Assembly (NCBI GenBank): GCA_947305045.1
Contig: CAMZCW010000015.1
Location: 1 to 24,711, forward strand
Direction: 5' to 3'
Length of the DNA: 24,711 bases
DNA from: an uncultured Bacteroidales bacterium
Lineage (GTDB): Bacteria > Bacteroidota > Bacteroidia > Bacteroidales > UBA932
Shown: in pieces, positions 24,695-24,711 of the stretch
How the letters are laid out: each line of letters opens with the position of its first letter
How positions within the stretch are numbered: position 1 is the first letter of the stretch
Position numbers and translations under genes: made by a program
The notes under the pieces: model-generated
What the model was told of the DNA's origin: nothing
Database searches by the model: none
Seen by the model: only the letters and a program-made list of their open reading frames with translations

Positions 24695-24711
24695 ATGCCT
24701 AGAATCATCAA
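24695..24711 (+). CDS. Start of a plus-strand gene cut by the window end
   Basis: ATG at 24695 opens MPRII and then the window ends. The A-rich, non-coding-like leader (24653-24694), the divergent promoter arrangement and the possible -7 element make a real start plausible. Nothing can be said of the product. Confidence 0.4.

Noticed and set aside
1..24711. Search for CRISPR arrays, tRNA genes, insertion-sequence ends and phage genes
   Set aside because: No regularly spaced repeats, cloverleaf-like segments, transposase or integrase motifs were seen by eye.

Overview
The window looks like a Bacteroidales chromosome (phylum Bacteroidota). Evidence: SusC/SusD-type genes, many short-signal lipoproteins, weak or absent Shine-Dalgarno sequences, and promoters of the Bacteroidota form TTG-N19/20-TAnnTTTG in front of four genes. 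Coding DNA is GC-rich and intergenic DNA is AT-rich. I cannot assign a genus; a relatively GC-rich group such as Rikenellaceae is only a guess.

Left part (1-15415): a glycan-utilisation locus. A truncated Tat-type DUF4434 glycosidase-like gene (minus strand) diverges from a seven-gene plus-strand operon (849-12802). Its order is AGE-family N-acylglucosamine 2-epimerase, SusC transporter, SusD lipoprotein, surface lipoprotein, phosphodiester glycosidase (NAGPA family), GHL10-type glycosidase-like lipoprotein, second surface lipoprotein. It ends at a strong intrinsic terminator. A second plus-strand unit with its own promoter follows: a Tat-exported metallophosphoesterase and a second GHL10-type paralogue. 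Together these suggest capture and breakdown of an amino-sugar glycan, possibly one with sugar-phosphodiester linkages (inference). No kinase, deacetylase, inner-membrane sugar transporter or sensor gene for it lies in the window.

Right part (15412-24598, minus strand): DUF1573 secreted protein, then, from its own promoter, a tightly packed run: parE, PlsC-like acyltransferase, AMP-dependent acyl ligase, GT4 glycosyltransferase, secreted FAD oxidoreductase, and an HGSNAT/DUF5009-like membrane acetyltransferase. The last two are types expected in a glycan locus and sit against the end of the left-hand locus, but they are coupled by overlaps to the topoisomerase/lipid genes. The run meets the second GHL10 gene tail to tail with a 4-bp overlap.

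A final plus-strand gene starts at 24695 and is cut by the window end. No tRNA, rRNA, CRISPR array, insertion sequence or phage gene was seen.
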